DNA from: Coprenecus sp902388455
GTDB lineage: Bacteria > Bacteroidota > Bacteroidia > Bacteroidales > UBA932
Length of the DNA: 64,000 nt
NCBI GenBank assembly: GCA_963931615.1
Contig: OZ007032.1
Location: 868,001 to 932,000, forward strand
Reading direction: 5' to 3'
The notes beneath the pieces are model-generated. The model saw only the letters and a program-made list of their open reading frames with translations, searched no databases and was not told the origin of the DNA. Shown here piece by piece: positions 35,640 through 44,846 of the stretch; position 1 is the first letter of the stretch; each line of letters opens with the position of its first letter. The position numbers were made by a program, and so were the translations under genes.

Positions 35640-36407
35640 ATGCAAGACAATATGGAAAATACCGAGAAAAAGGATACCGGATACCACCTCTACGGGATGC
35701 ACCCTGTCCTGGAGGCCGTCCTGTCCGGAAGACAGATAGAAAAAGTGCTGCTGAAGCAAGGACTGGAAGGTCTGCAGTTCCGTCAGCTTCTCACCGAGCT
35801 CGACAGCCGCGGCATTCCCTTCCAGTTCGTGCCCGCCGAGCGGCTGGCCCGCTTCCGCGGAGGCAGGAATCAGGGAGTGGTGGCATATCTGCCGCAGATC
35901 GACTACATGCCGCTGGAGGAAATGGTGGAGAGGGCCTTCCAGAAAGACCCGGCCCCGGTTTTTGTCCTCCTCGACGGAGTGAGCGACGTGCGCAATCTGG
36001 GGGCAATAGCCCGCAGTGCCGAATGTGCGGGGGCGGGCGGCATTATCCTGCCTGCAAAGGGCGGTGCCGCTATCAACGCCGACGGTGTCAAGGCCTCGGC
36101 CGGCGCCCTGCTGCGCATCGGTGTCTCCAAGTGCAAGAATCTGCGCATACCCCTGTACTACCTCAAGGAGAAGGGCTTTCAGATAGTGGCCGCCACAGAG
36201 AAGGCTGAGGGGATGATTTACGGAGTGGATATGACCAGGCCCACGGCATTCGTCATGGGCTCCGAAGGTAAGGGTATCTCCTCGTCGGTGCTGGCTCTCT
36301 GCGACGTGCAGGCCAGAATCCCCATGCGCGGGGATATAGGCTCTCTGAACGTGTCGGTGGCCGCATCCCTTATGCTTTTCGAGGCGGTACGGCAGAGGCA
36401 GAAATAA
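35640..36407 (+). CDS. rlmB: SpoU-type 23S rRNA 2'-O-ribose methyltransferase (RlmB-like)
   Basis: 255 residues. An N-terminal substrate-binding domain (YHLYGMHPVLEAVLSGR) precedes a SPOUT knot domain with motifs NLGAIARSAECAG, VMGSEGKGIS and LNVSVAASLMLFE. RlmB methylates G2251 of E. coli 23S rRNA; target identity is inferred. It starts six bases after the ABC-F gene and is followed by a terminator. Confidence 0.93.
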   Translation: MQDNMENTEKKDTGYHLYGMHPVLEAVLSGRQIEKVLLKQGLEGLQFRQLLTELDSRGIPFQFVPAERLARFRGGRNQGVVAYLPQIDYMPLEEMVERAFQKDPAPVFVLLDGVSDVRNLGAIARSAECAGAGGIILPAKGGAAINADGVKASAGALLRIGVSKCKNLRIPLYYLKEKGFQIVAATEKAEGMIYGVDMTRPTAFVMGSEGKGISSSVLALCDVQARIPMRGDIGSLNVSVAASLMLFEAVRQRQK

Positions 36408-36434
36408 GCCGCCCGGACGGAATGCGTCATAAAA

Positions 36435-36469
36435 AAAGAGGTATGCCGCTCATTACGACATACCTCTTT
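36435..36469 (+). terminator. Terminator after rlmB, shared with the convergent M28 gene
   Basis: AAAGAGGTATG (36435-36445) pairs with CATACCTCTTT (36459-36469); A-run before and T-run after the stem make it usable on both strands. Confidence 0.8.
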
Positions 36470-36489
36470 CTGTTATAGGTAATTATGTT

Positions 36490-38148
36490 TTATTCCTGGA
36501 TGTAGACAGCGCTGGCGGGCAGTTTCTCAGGCAGGTTGGCGATACCCCAGAGGACGATGGCGTTCACGATGGAGGTGTGCTCCATGTACTCGGGAATGCT
36601 CTTGGTGTAGAGGTCGCGGTCAGTGTGCCAGATCTCGCCGTAGCTGAAGTTGTATCCGAGAGGGTCGCCGGTGCCGAAGCTGATTACGGGCACTCCGCTC
36701 ATCATGAAGTAGGCGTGGTCGGAACCGCCGGCTTTCTCGGGAATTTCCATCGGATACCGGTCATTGACTCTCAGTGTAAAGGGAAATCTTGGATCCAGAT
36801 CTTCGAGCGGTTCACAGACAGGTTCCAGGGCATCGTACCACTCTTGAGGTACCGACATGCTGTTGGCTACCGTAGGGCCTCCGTCACGGTTGAAGTAGTT
36901 GATGACGTTGGGGAGTTTGTCCGGATGCGACTCCACCCAGGCTTTAGAGCCGAGCAGCCCGAATTCCTCACCTGCCCATAAAGCGAATACTATGGAGCGC
37001 TTGGGTTTTGCTCCGGCCTCAGCCAGCAGTCGGGCCGCCTCCATTGTGGGCGCAATACCGGTACCGCAGTCCACTCCGCCCGTGGCTGCATCATAACTGT
37101 CCAGATGACCGCCGCAGATGACATATTCGTCCGGATATTCGGTGCCGGGCAGCACAGCCACTACGTTGTAGTACGGAACAGGACCCATGTAGAAATGGTT
37201 GCGGATGTCGAACTCCAGCTCCACGTATTCCCGGAGCTCCACCATTTCCTTAATTTTTTCATACTGCCTGAAATCCAGTTTTATGTCCGGAAGAGTGGGA
37301 AGGTTGTCCCATGTCATATAGCCGTCATCGATGTTGGCCCTGTCGTATAGGGTCGTAATGGGTACGGGGGCGGACTGTATCAGTCCCAGTGCCCCGGCCT
37401 CAAGCATTTCGCGGTAGAACAGAGCCGGCTCCTCAATAAGAGGGATGAGCTCTTTTTCCTGAAGAGCATCTATCTGAGCCTTAATCTTGACGGCCTGTCT
37501 GCCGGAAGCAGTCTGCAACTGCCTCTCGAGGTCTCTTCTCTGGGAGAAGACGCCGCGGTTGTAGCTGCGTATCTCCGCGTTCAGTGCAGAGATGGAGTCG
37601 TTCTGCGCGATAATCTCAGCTCTGCGGGCATCACCCCGCTCGGAATAGTCGATGGGCCAGCCTTTGCTGGTACCGCCGATGAGTACCCAGGCTCCGTTGA
37701 TTGTCTGCTTCATCCTCTCGAATTCAGCCTTTGTCCTGGGCTCCAGGACCACGTGCCCCCTCTGTACTCCCTTGGTACCTGCCGTAAAGGCCGGTGTAGT
37801 GAAGTGAAGGGTCTCGTTGCCGTTGATCATGCGTCCGAACCAGGGGCCTCTGTTGAAACCTACGGACAGTTCACCCGCATACTCTTTATGTACTTCCAGT
37901 CCCCACTGTTCGAACATATGCACGGCCCAGTCCGTGGCATGGGTGTATGCGTCCGATCCGAGGGGACGGCCACCGAAACGGTTGGTAACTATATCGAGAT
38001 GGTCCATAGTCTGATTGTCTTCTGCTGCGATGCTGATTACTTTTTGAACTATCGGATCATTTCCTTTGGGAATAGATGCTGCTGCAGACAACGGCAATAC
38101 CATAAGTGCTGCCGAGGCAGTTAAAAATTTGGAAAATGTAAATCTCAT
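36490..38148 (-). CDS. Exported M28 family zinc aminopeptidase
   Basis: 552 residues. A signal peptide (about 1-24) ends at SAAAS. The M28 metal site is visible: GGHLDSYDAATGG (His, Asp), VDCGTGIAPTMEAARLL (bridging Asp region), WAGEEFGLLGSKAW (Glu-Glu) and GGSDHAYFM (final Asp/His). A PA-like insert precedes it (about 110-270). It is probably a periplasmic peptidase for dietary or host peptides. Transcribed alone. Confidence 0.92.
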   Translation of the reverse strand: MRFTFSKFLTASAALMVLPLSAAASIPKGNDPIVQKVISIAAEDNQTMDHLDIVTNRFGGRPLGSDAYTHATDWAVHMFEQWGLEVHKEYAGELSVGFNRGPWFGRMINGNETLHFTTPAFTAGTKGVQRGHVVLEPRTKAEFERMKQTINGAWVLIGGTSKGWPIDYSERGDARRAEIIAQNDSISALNAEIRSYNRGVFSQRRDLERQLQTASGRQAVKIKAQIDALQEKELIPLIEEPALFYREMLEAGALGLIQSAPVPITTLYDRANIDDGYMTWDNLPTLPDIKLDFRQYEKIKEMVELREYVELEFDIRNHFYMGPVPYYNVVAVLPGTEYPDEYVICGGHLDSYDAATGGVDCGTGIAPTMEAARLLAEAGAKPKRSIVFALWAGEEFGLLGSKAWVESHPDKLPNVINYFNRDGGPTVANSMSVPQEWYDALEPVCEPLEDLDPRFPFTLRVNDRYPMEIPEKAGGSDHAYFMMSGVPVISFGTGDPLGYNFSYGEIWHTDRDLYTKSIPEYMEHTSIVNAIVLWGIANLPEKLPASAVYIQE

Positions 38149-38177
38149 AAGTTAAAATTTTAATTCAAATTACATCT

Positions 38178-38185
38178 CAAATATA
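38178..38185 (-). promoter_or_regulatory. -7 box of the M28 peptidase gene
   Basis: Minus-strand TATATTTG (complement of 38178-38185), 29 bases before the ATG. A TTTG lies at 23 bases, longer than the usual spacer. Confidence 0.35.
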
Positions 38186-38224
38186 ATACAAACTATTCCT
38201 TATTGTACCAAATGCCCGTCAATA

Positions 38225-41224
38225 TCAATTATCGAAATCTATCAGGTTGAACAGCTCATTGCTGTGCTGCTTGATATAGTAGTATCCTTCTATTCCATTA
38301 TCCTCCTGATTGAAAATCAAATAACTACCTGTAATGCCTTGAGTGGATTCTGGGGACGGACTCATATCAAGCCTGATCCAGCTTAGGGGTGACAGCCAAC
38401 GCAGGTCGCCGACCACACCTGCCGGTGTCCTGCGGATATTTGTCTGATAATCCTCTATGAATAGTTCATTTTCGTCTATAGGACAGATGCTGTAAAAGTC
38501 ACTGTATTCCGGATTATGAGTAATCAGTTTAATTTCGCTCATGGCCTTTTTCTCCGTTTCAGATAGAAAACTCCAAGAATCCGAGCGCCAACGTGCAAAT
38601 AGCGAAACTATATAGTAAGATACATTTCCTACCTGTAAAAAAGAATATTCGCCCAATCCGACTTCATAGGACAACAGCTGATATACCGAGAATTTTAAAG
38701 CATCAGTCCTAAAAGTACGGCTCTGATCCCATCCGGTTATGGTGAACTCTCCATTTGCAGCGCGGGTAAGCGGTGACAGGACATATTCCTGAGTCATCTC
38801 GAAGTCATTGGTACAGACATTCCCTTCTTTGTCAATAATTTCCCAAATTATATCCACATGAGGGGCTTGGAAAACCTGCAATCTGATATAGGTGCTTACG
38901 TTTCCAGAAAAGTTCCCTACAGATATATGGCCGAAAGTATTTACCATTCGGTCATTTCCAGTAATGGAAGCATTCAGGCATGGCATCACCATAACCTCTG
39001 CAGTCTTGTAAATATTGGGGAATTTCTTGTAGCGCACTTGTATCATCGCATATTGACGGGCAGGCGTACGTTTGAGTCCAGTGAGAGTGTTACCTGATAT
39101 TGAAACATATTCTTCCCCGCTTATAACGGAATACTCCAATTCATAGTCCAGTTCAGGGAATGTGCCGGCCGACAGTTCAAGATTATTACCCTCATAGATG
39201 CGGATAATAGTATCGGCAAGTATAATTGACGGCGCTGTAACATTGACCAGAACCTCATCGTATGCACCTGATGCGGTTCTGGCCTTTATAGTACAACTGC
39301 CTAATTTTTTGGGAAAAATCATACCGGTGCTGTTGACACTGACCGTTTCAGGATCGGAAGAAGACCATGACACACCGATGTCTGACGGGGATAATTCCTT
39401 GATTGTGAGTCGAGTCGGATAATCTGGATATACTGCGGTAATGTTGGAGGACAGGACAATGCTTCCTGCATTGACAGAAAAATCCCTGCTGGAAGTAATG
39501 CCGTTGACAGTTGCACTCAAGGTATATGTTCCTATCTCACCTCCTTTTATACCTGGATTCGATGCTGTGAGGACATCTCCTGAGACAGATGCTCCGGATG
39601 CGTCTCCCGAATTGACTGTAATATTGAATGAGGGTGTTCCGGACGGTTCAGCACGATAAGGTATTTTAACAGGAGAATTGTAGTTAGGGTAAAGGACATC
39701 CGGAAATTCGTTAATTATGAAAATCTTATCATGTATGATAATCTCCGCAGTGTCTTTTAACGAGTTTGCATCCGTCGAGACAATGATATACACCGTTCCT
39801 GTCATCAATGCCTTTACAATACCGTCTTCAGAGACAGACGCAGTAGAAGGGTCAGAAGATATCCATGTGACGCTCCTGTCCTCAGCATCCTCAGGCAGGA
39901 CCAATGCACTAAGGGCAACAGTCTCTCCGACATACATCTCGGCTTTATCCGGGGATACAGTAACAGAAGACGGTTCTTTGTAAGTATCAACAACGGCTTT
40001 TGCAGATCCTGAGACTCCGCTGCCGTCCTGTGCCATGGCTATGATACTGCATGTTCCGTCTCCTACAGCAGTAACTGTACCGTCCGGACTGACAGTTGCG
40101 ACATCTTCGTTGTCGGACAGCCATCTTACTGAGGGATTCTCTGCTGACGCAGGAGTTACTGTAACGGTATACTGCATAGTCTCACCTTTTTCCCTAAATG
40201 TATGAGTGTCAGGTGTGACAGATATGCTTGTTACCAGATCTTTCATACCGGACACATCGATTCTCCATGTGTTCTCATTGATACCCGAGCCTGTGAAAGA
40301 TGTCAGGCAGGTATACATCGTATTGCGGAGGACATCAAAATTGTCCAGATATCGTCCGTCATGCAGATAGTAGCGGTATACCAGGCTGTCGTTGTAGTGC
40401 TCGGAGTTTCTGTAATCTACTACAAACTCAACGTACGTGCACAGCCCGTCATAAGGCGATGGTGGAATGTGGGTCTGCTCATTGATGTTGTCGGACAGAA
40501 GATCGCCTAGTGCATTCTCTGTCAGATAGAAGTCCACACCTTGCGTGAACAGGGTACTCAGTCCATTCCCCTCAATACTGGTGCCGTCCTTGAATACCTG
40601 TTCCGATGATTCCGCCCTGCTGATCCCGAAATAACGGACTGAAGAGTTCATATTCTTGAGTCTTACCTGCTTGATGTTAAAGAGCTCAACATCATCGTTC
40701 AACCCCGAAATATCTGCGATAATCCTGAATTTGGAAAGTAGGCGCTGAAGTTTCAGAGTAACACTTGCCCCGTCATCATACTTCTTCAAAGGCAGGCAAC
40801 ATGACATGGGGATTGCCCCTGCGTCATTGACAATATCGTCCGGAGAACCGGCAGTCCATACCAGAGATTCAATACCGGCCTGTTCCGTTATTTCAGGCAG
40901 GCCGGTGAGATCTCCGGTATTGGCAATAGCATAAATGGAATATTCTGTCCCCGAATTAATGCCCAAAGGAATACTTTCCTGTCCATCCCAGCTGTCGATA
41001 TAGCAGTAAGATTCCAGTTTGCCTAAACGATTGTACAGAAAGATATTTATATTGCTTATACCTTCCTCACTGACAACAGGAGCCGTTTTGGTACGTGTGT
41101 TCTCTTCCACAACAATGCTGAATGCTATGCTGCCGTCAGGTGTATTCACAATCTTTCTGTTCTTCTCGCATGAAGTACAGAACACCATGATGGTCATTAA
41201 TAATAAAAATGTCTCTCTCATCAT
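38225..41224 (-). CDS. Fimbrial tip-like lipoprotein with Ig-like (BIG_2) domains
   Basis: 999 residues. Lipobox at C19 (VFCTSC). Residues about 30-320 form a DUF4906/Mfa-like beta-rich region (SNINIFLYNRLGKLESYCYI). Two BIG_2 Ig-like repeats follow at about 331-413 and 418-498 (TVTVTPASAENPSVRWLSDN; WISSDPSTASVSEDGIV), then further beta domains and a unique C-terminus. The gene overlaps the Mfa2-like gene by four bases and is the last of three fimbrial genes, the place of tip or minor subunits in type V pili. No experimentally known homologue is evident to me. Confidence 0.78.
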   Translation of the reverse strand: MMRETFLLLMTIMVFCTSCEKNRKIVNTPDGSIAFSIVVEENTRTKTAPVVSEEGISNINIFLYNRLGKLESYCYIDSWDGQESIPLGINSGTEYSIYAIANTGDLTGLPEITEQAGIESLVWTAGSPDDIVNDAGAIPMSCCLPLKKYDDGASVTLKLQRLLSKFRIIADISGLNDDVELFNIKQVRLKNMNSSVRYFGISRAESSEQVFKDGTSIEGNGLSTLFTQGVDFYLTENALGDLLSDNINEQTHIPPSPYDGLCTYVEFVVDYRNSEHYNDSLVYRYYLHDGRYLDNFDVLRNTMYTCLTSFTGSGINENTWRIDVSGMKDLVTSISVTPDTHTFREKGETMQYTVTVTPASAENPSVRWLSDNEDVATVSPDGTVTAVGDGTCSIIAMAQDGSGVSGSAKAVVDTYKEPSSVTVSPDKAEMYVGETVALSALVLPEDAEDRSVTWISSDPSTASVSEDGIVKALMTGTVYIIVSTDANSLKDTAEIIIHDKIFIINEFPDVLYPNYNSPVKIPYRAEPSGTPSFNITVNSGDASGASVSGDVLTASNPGIKGGEIGTYTLSATVNGITSSRDFSVNAGSIVLSSNITAVYPDYPTRLTIKELSPSDIGVSWSSSDPETVSVNSTGMIFPKKLGSCTIKARTASGAYDEVLVNVTAPSIILADTIIRIYEGNNLELSAGTFPELDYELEYSVISGEEYVSISGNTLTGLKRTPARQYAMIQVRYKKFPNIYKTAEVMVMPCLNASITGNDRMVNTFGHISVGNFSGNVSTYIRLQVFQAPHVDIIWEIIDKEGNVCTNDFEMTQEYVLSPLTRAANGEFTITGWDQSRTFRTDALKFSVYQLLSYEVGLGEYSFLQVGNVSYYIVSLFARWRSDSWSFLSETEKKAMSEIKLITHNPEYSDFYSICPIDENELFIEDYQTNIRRTPAGVVGDLRWLSPLSWIRLDMSPSPESTQGITGSYLIFNQEDNGIEGYYYIKQHSNELFNLIDFDN

Positions 41225-42027
41225 AATTCAATTTCAACGTGACCATTATCGTTCCAATCAACCGGACTGACAGACATAGATGAATGTGCATGATCCACAG
41301 TCAGGTAGACATCGCTCAATCCTTTATCGTCCATACTTATGCCGGCCTCTTTAAGGCTCGAGGCCAGCGATATGCTGGTAATCGTAAATTCTGTACTGTC
41401 TCCAACAGCGCAGATGTGTAGTGTAAGGTTCTCGTCTCTCTGTCTAAGAATACGGGAGGAGAACTCAAAATATTCGGCATCTTCTTCCGGCTGATGCGCA
41501 GCCACGGGTACGTGTCTGTAGACTCCGGCTATAATATCTCCGTTCAAATCATAGCCTACAGATGTTGATTCTATGCGGACATATATGCTGTCCGGATCCG
41601 ATGCTTGGCCTAGGATTCTGATATGCAGCCCGATGTTATCTTTCAGAAGGGTCAGAGTGTCCCTTGCGAGATCACCGTAATAGGCTGCCGGGAAGAAGCA
41701 TGTGTATAGATTGTCCGCCTGTCCGCCTGTCTGTACAGTGTAGCCGTTATTATACACCATGCTCTGAATATTGCCGAACGCCGCTATTTGGAAATTCCCT
41801 TTCTGTACAGGGATTTCGTAAACGTTTCCGAAATCTTCCCGGTCTACCGTATCATAGATCAAACTATTGTTCTCATGTTTCAGGATAAGTCGGATATGTC
41901 CTACCTCATCAGGAACTCCAGAAAAGTCAAGTGTAAGGTATACAGGACAATCCTCCCTGTTCTCGAATATACATGACTGCGCGGCTGTAAGAGATGCGAT
42001 GACAAGCAGCATCACCTTCAGCTTCAT
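41221..42027 (-). CDS. FimB/Mfa2 family fimbrial anchor subunit
   Basis: 268 residues. Lipobox at C19 (AAQSC) and the opening CIFENREDCPVYLTLDFSGV typical of the FimB/Mfa2 family, which anchors and terminates type V fimbriae in the outer membrane. Secretion as a lipoprotein and processing by gingipain-like proteases are known for Porphyromonas; no protease is encoded here. It is 11 bases after the major subunit gene. Confidence 0.87.
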   Translation of the reverse strand: MKLKVMLLVIASLTAAQSCIFENREDCPVYLTLDFSGVPDEVGHIRLILKHENNSLIYDTVDREDFGNVYEIPVQKGNFQIAAFGNIQSMVYNNGYTVQTGGQADNLYTCFFPAAYYGDLARDTLTLLKDNIGLHIRILGQASDPDSIYVRIESTSVGYDLNGDIIAGVYRHVPVAAHQPEEDAEYFEFSSRILRQRDENLTLHICAVGDSTEFTITSISLASSLKEAGISMDDKGLSDVYLTVDHAHSSMSVSPVDWNDNGHVEIEL

Positions 42028-42038
42028 GGCAGTGGAAG

Positions 42039-43103
42039 TTAGAATACCTTTTCAAAACTGGGAATGACTGTCCAGTCTGCTATTTCTATTGAGAGCTCCA
42101 GCATACCAGGTACTACAGGAGTGTCGGGATCCAAAGAACCGGGCCTTGTTACGGTTATGCTGTAAGAGTATGCAGTGTTTCTGCGGATTCCGTAATGGCT
42201 GTTGCTGCCTGTATATCCATAACCGGCCTGGTTCACAGGGATAGGATAATAATAGGTTATGCCGTCAAGATCTGCCTGCAGTACCAGTTTGGTAGAAGAT
42301 GTTATGTCGTCAGTCTCGTTGGAATAGCAGTACAGGTAGTGTGCTGTACTATATGCTTCTCCTGTGATAACCTCCGTAATATTGTCCATTAGCAGACCGG
42401 CCTCTTCCGTACTGTTGACATCTTCTCCCACCAAGCTGCCGTTATTGAGTATCAAAGGGGTTTCCAAAGAATTCCCGTTGTATATCAGTTTTTCTCCGTG
42501 AACATTGATTAAAAACAACTTGCAGTTGGATAGCGTCATGCCGGCATACGGGGTTCCGTCGAACTTCGTTTTTATGGATGTGACAGCCACTCTTGAGATC
42601 ATTCTGGTCAGGAGTATCGACACGGAAGATGTAACTCCCAATGTCTGCTTAGCTTCTCCGTACATAGTAAAATCTGCCAGGGTCTCATCGGCTAGAGTAG
42701 AAGTGAGTGCCCTGAATGCCTGGAGATTAGTAATACCGGCATAGGTGCTGATATTGGAATTGGCTATGACGCAGATCAGTTTTGCTCCGGTCGTAGTTGA
42801 CAGAGTCAGATCTGCAAGAGCATCCCCTTCAAAACGCTTGTATGTGTCAAGTTTCTGATAGTCTGCAGCAGAAGCATCTCCATCGCGGAATATAAACACA
42901 TCTAAGGTATTAATAGTGTTATCCTGTTCCTGAGTCTGTGCGGATACGGATTTCGTGATGCCTGATGCCAGGCTGATGGTGAGAACTGCCGGCTGGCCGT
43001 CTTCTTCACAGGTAACACATGTCTGAGGTTGGCAGGATGAGAACCCTGTTGTCAGGACTGCTGCACACAGTGTCCCGGCTGTCATTTTACAAATGTTTTT
43101 CAT
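42039..43103 (-). CDS. FimA/Mfa1-type major fimbrial subunit
   Basis: 354 residues from the ATG at 43103 (MKNICKMTAGTLCAAVLTTG). A start 34 codons upstream would precede the signal sequence with a non-signal peptide, so it is rejected. Lipobox at C24 (FSSC). The N-terminal domain INTLDVFIFRDG and the conserved GAKLICVIANSN are typical of P. gingivalis FimA-like proteins, followed by the beta-sandwich domain. It forms the pilus shaft by donor-strand exchange after precursor processing. Confidence 0.85.
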   Translation of the reverse strand: MKNICKMTAGTLCAAVLTTGFSSCQPQTCVTCEEDGQPAVLTISLASGITKSVSAQTQEQDNTINTLDVFIFRDGDASAADYQKLDTYKRFEGDALADLTLSTTTGAKLICVIANSNISTYAGITNLQAFRALTSTLADETLADFTMYGEAKQTLGVTSSVSILLTRMISRVAVTSIKTKFDGTPYAGMTLSNCKLFLINVHGEKLIYNGNSLETPLILNNGSLVGEDVNSTEEAGLLMDNITEVITGEAYSTAHYLYCYSNETDDITSSTKLVLQADLDGITYYYPIPVNQAGYGYTGSNSHYGIRRNTAYSYSITVTRPGSLDPDTPVVPGMLELSIEIADWTVIPSFEKVF

Positions 43104-43412
43104 ACAACAATATTTAAAAGTTAATAAATGGTGCCCGCAGCCAGGGACGGCTTCGGATGCAAAACTACATCGTGATGAGGTAAAAGAAAAACAACAATCG
43201 TACAAATCTTATTCTGAATACTTTTTATAAATTTTTAAATAATTCTTGCTTTGCGAATAGATTGATTGTCATGTCATTCCAAATAATTTTTACTTTCATG
43301 TTCCTTGAAAAATATTTGTTTTAAAAAAGAGCATTCTACCATTATATTTTCTATATTTGAATTTGATACTCTTGTGATGATAATTCTACTTCCGATATTA
43401 TTGAGCGTTATG
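43104..43412. other. 309-base divergent gap between the fimbrial and AmmeMemoRadiSam genes
   Basis: AT-rich without a convincing gene. TAGTTTTG on the minus strand (complement of 43160-43167) is a possible -7 box for the fimbrial operon, 57 bases before its ATG; no -33 TTTG at the right distance. I see no inverted repeats that would suggest an invertible promoter. Confidence 0.4.
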
Positions 43413-44846
43413 ATGAATATTCATTCTCCGGCGGTGGCCGGACAGTTTTATCCGTCTGATGCGGATACGTTGAAGGCTGTCGTGGACGGCTTTCTGGACA
43501 GTGCTTCCGCCCGGCCTCAGGGACGGGTACAGGCGGTGATTGTGCCCCATGCGGGGTATGTGTTCTCGGGAGCGGTGGCTGCGGAGGCGTATGCCTCCAT
43601 TGCCCCGACGGAGAGGTATGAGCGTGTCTTCCTCATCGGCCCCAGTCATCGGGAGGCCTTCCGGGGCGCTTCCGTGGATGTGGAGTGCGACTGGTATGAG
43701 ACCCCTATAGGGCGGTTGAGGGTGGATACTGAGGCGGGCTTCGAGCTCATCGGGGCGGATTCCATTTTCCGGGATTTCCACAATGCGCATGTGCGGGAGC
43801 ACTGCCTGGAGGTGCAGCTGCCCTTCCTGCAGGAGAGACTGCGGGAGGTCCCTTCCATTGTACCTATAATAATAGGCTCGGTCGACGGCGGGGGGCTGCG
43901 GAGGATTGCCCGGGTGCTCGGACCTTATATGAATGAGGACAACCTATTTGTGATCAGCAGCGATTTTTCCCATTATCCCTCGTATGAGGATGCCTGCAGG
44001 GTGGACGGGGCTACGGGCGAGGCCATTGCTTCCGGGTCGGTGGACCGCTTCCTGGATGTTCTGCTGGACAATGCCCGCGCGAAGGTGCCGAATCTGGCGA
44101 CAAGTGCCTGCGGTCAGCTGCCCATTGCGGCTCTGCTGATGATGATGGAGGGACGGGAAGATCTGGAAATCAGACATCTGGATTACCGCAACTCAGGTGA
44201 TGCGGCGGTCTACGGGGACAAGAGCGAGGTGGTGGGGTATCACGCGTTTTCAGTGGTGTATAAGGAAGGTGCGGAAAAGAATACCGGGGCCTCGGGGGGA
44301 TTCTCCCTGACTGCCGAGGAACGGGAGGTGCTGCTGGAGACGGCCCGGCGGAGTATTGAGACGGCTTTTGACGGCAAGTACTGGCTGCCGTCCGACACTC
44401 AGCTGACGCAGACGCTCAAGGCGGAGTGCGGGGCGTTCGTTACCCTGCATCTGCATGGGCGGCTACGCGGATGTGTCGGCAATATAGTGGGAGTCAGGCC
44501 GTTGTATAAGACTGTTGCGGAGATGGCCAGGGCAGCGGCATTTGAGGATGACAGGTTCCGGCCGCTGACCAGGGAGGAACTGGAACAGGTGCATATCGAG
44601 ATATCGGTACTGTCTCCGTTGAGGCAGATATCCTCGCCGGACGAGCTGGTGCTTGGACGGGACGGGGTGCTGATGGTCAAGGACGGCCGCAGCGGGACCT
44701 TCCTGCCGCAGGTGGCGGACGAGACCGGCTGGACCAGGGAGGAGTTCTTGGGACACTGTGCCCGGGACAAGGCCGGAATCGGCTGGAACGGGTGGAAGGA
44801 TGCGGACCTGTACGTTTATCAGGCGGAGGTGTTCGATGAGCGGTGA
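43413..44846 (+). CDS. AmmeMemoRadiSam proteins B and A fused (Memo-like plus AMMECR1)
   Basis: 477 residues from ATG 43413 (MNIHSPAVAGQFYP). In-frame ATGs at 43410, 43377 and 43305 exist, but only 43410 or 43413 begin with the conserved Memo start. The Memo-like domain (about 1-265) has VPHAGYVFSG, GPSHREAFRG and SSDFSHYPSY, the His/Cys-type metal site of the family. The AMMECR1 domain (about 300-477) has LHGRLRGCVGNI. The two proteins act with a radical SAM partner (next gene) in an uncharacterised modification. The fusion is found in several phyla. Confidence 0.9.
   Translation: MNIHSPAVAGQFYPSDADTLKAVVDGFLDSASARPQGRVQAVIVPHAGYVFSGAVAAEAYASIAPTERYERVFLIGPSHREAFRGASVDVECDWYETPIGRLRVDTEAGFELIGADSIFRDFHNAHVREHCLEVQLPFLQERLREVPSIVPIIIGSVDGGGLRRIARVLGPYMNEDNLFVISSDFSHYPSYEDACRVDGATGEAIASGSVDRFLDVLLDNARAKVPNLATSACGQLPIAALLMMMEGREDLEIRHLDYRNSGDAAVYGDKSEVVGYHAFSVVYKEGAEKNTGASGGFSLTAEEREVLLETARRSIETAFDGKYWLPSDTQLTQTLKAECGAFVTLHLHGRLRGCVGNIVGVRPLYKTVAEMARAAAFEDDRFRPLTREELEQVHIEISVLSPLRQISSPDELVLGRDGVLMVKDGRSGTFLPQVADETGWTREEFLGHCARDKAGIGWNGWKDADLYVYQAEVFDER

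Noticed and set aside
34269..35759. 496-codon minus-strand frame inside the ABC-F gene
   Set aside because: It lies opposite intact Walker A/B motifs and has no family features; a shadow of GC-rich third positions.
43104..43412. Invertible promoter for the fimbrial operon
   Set aside because: No pair of inverted repeats flanks the region and no invertase gene is nearby.
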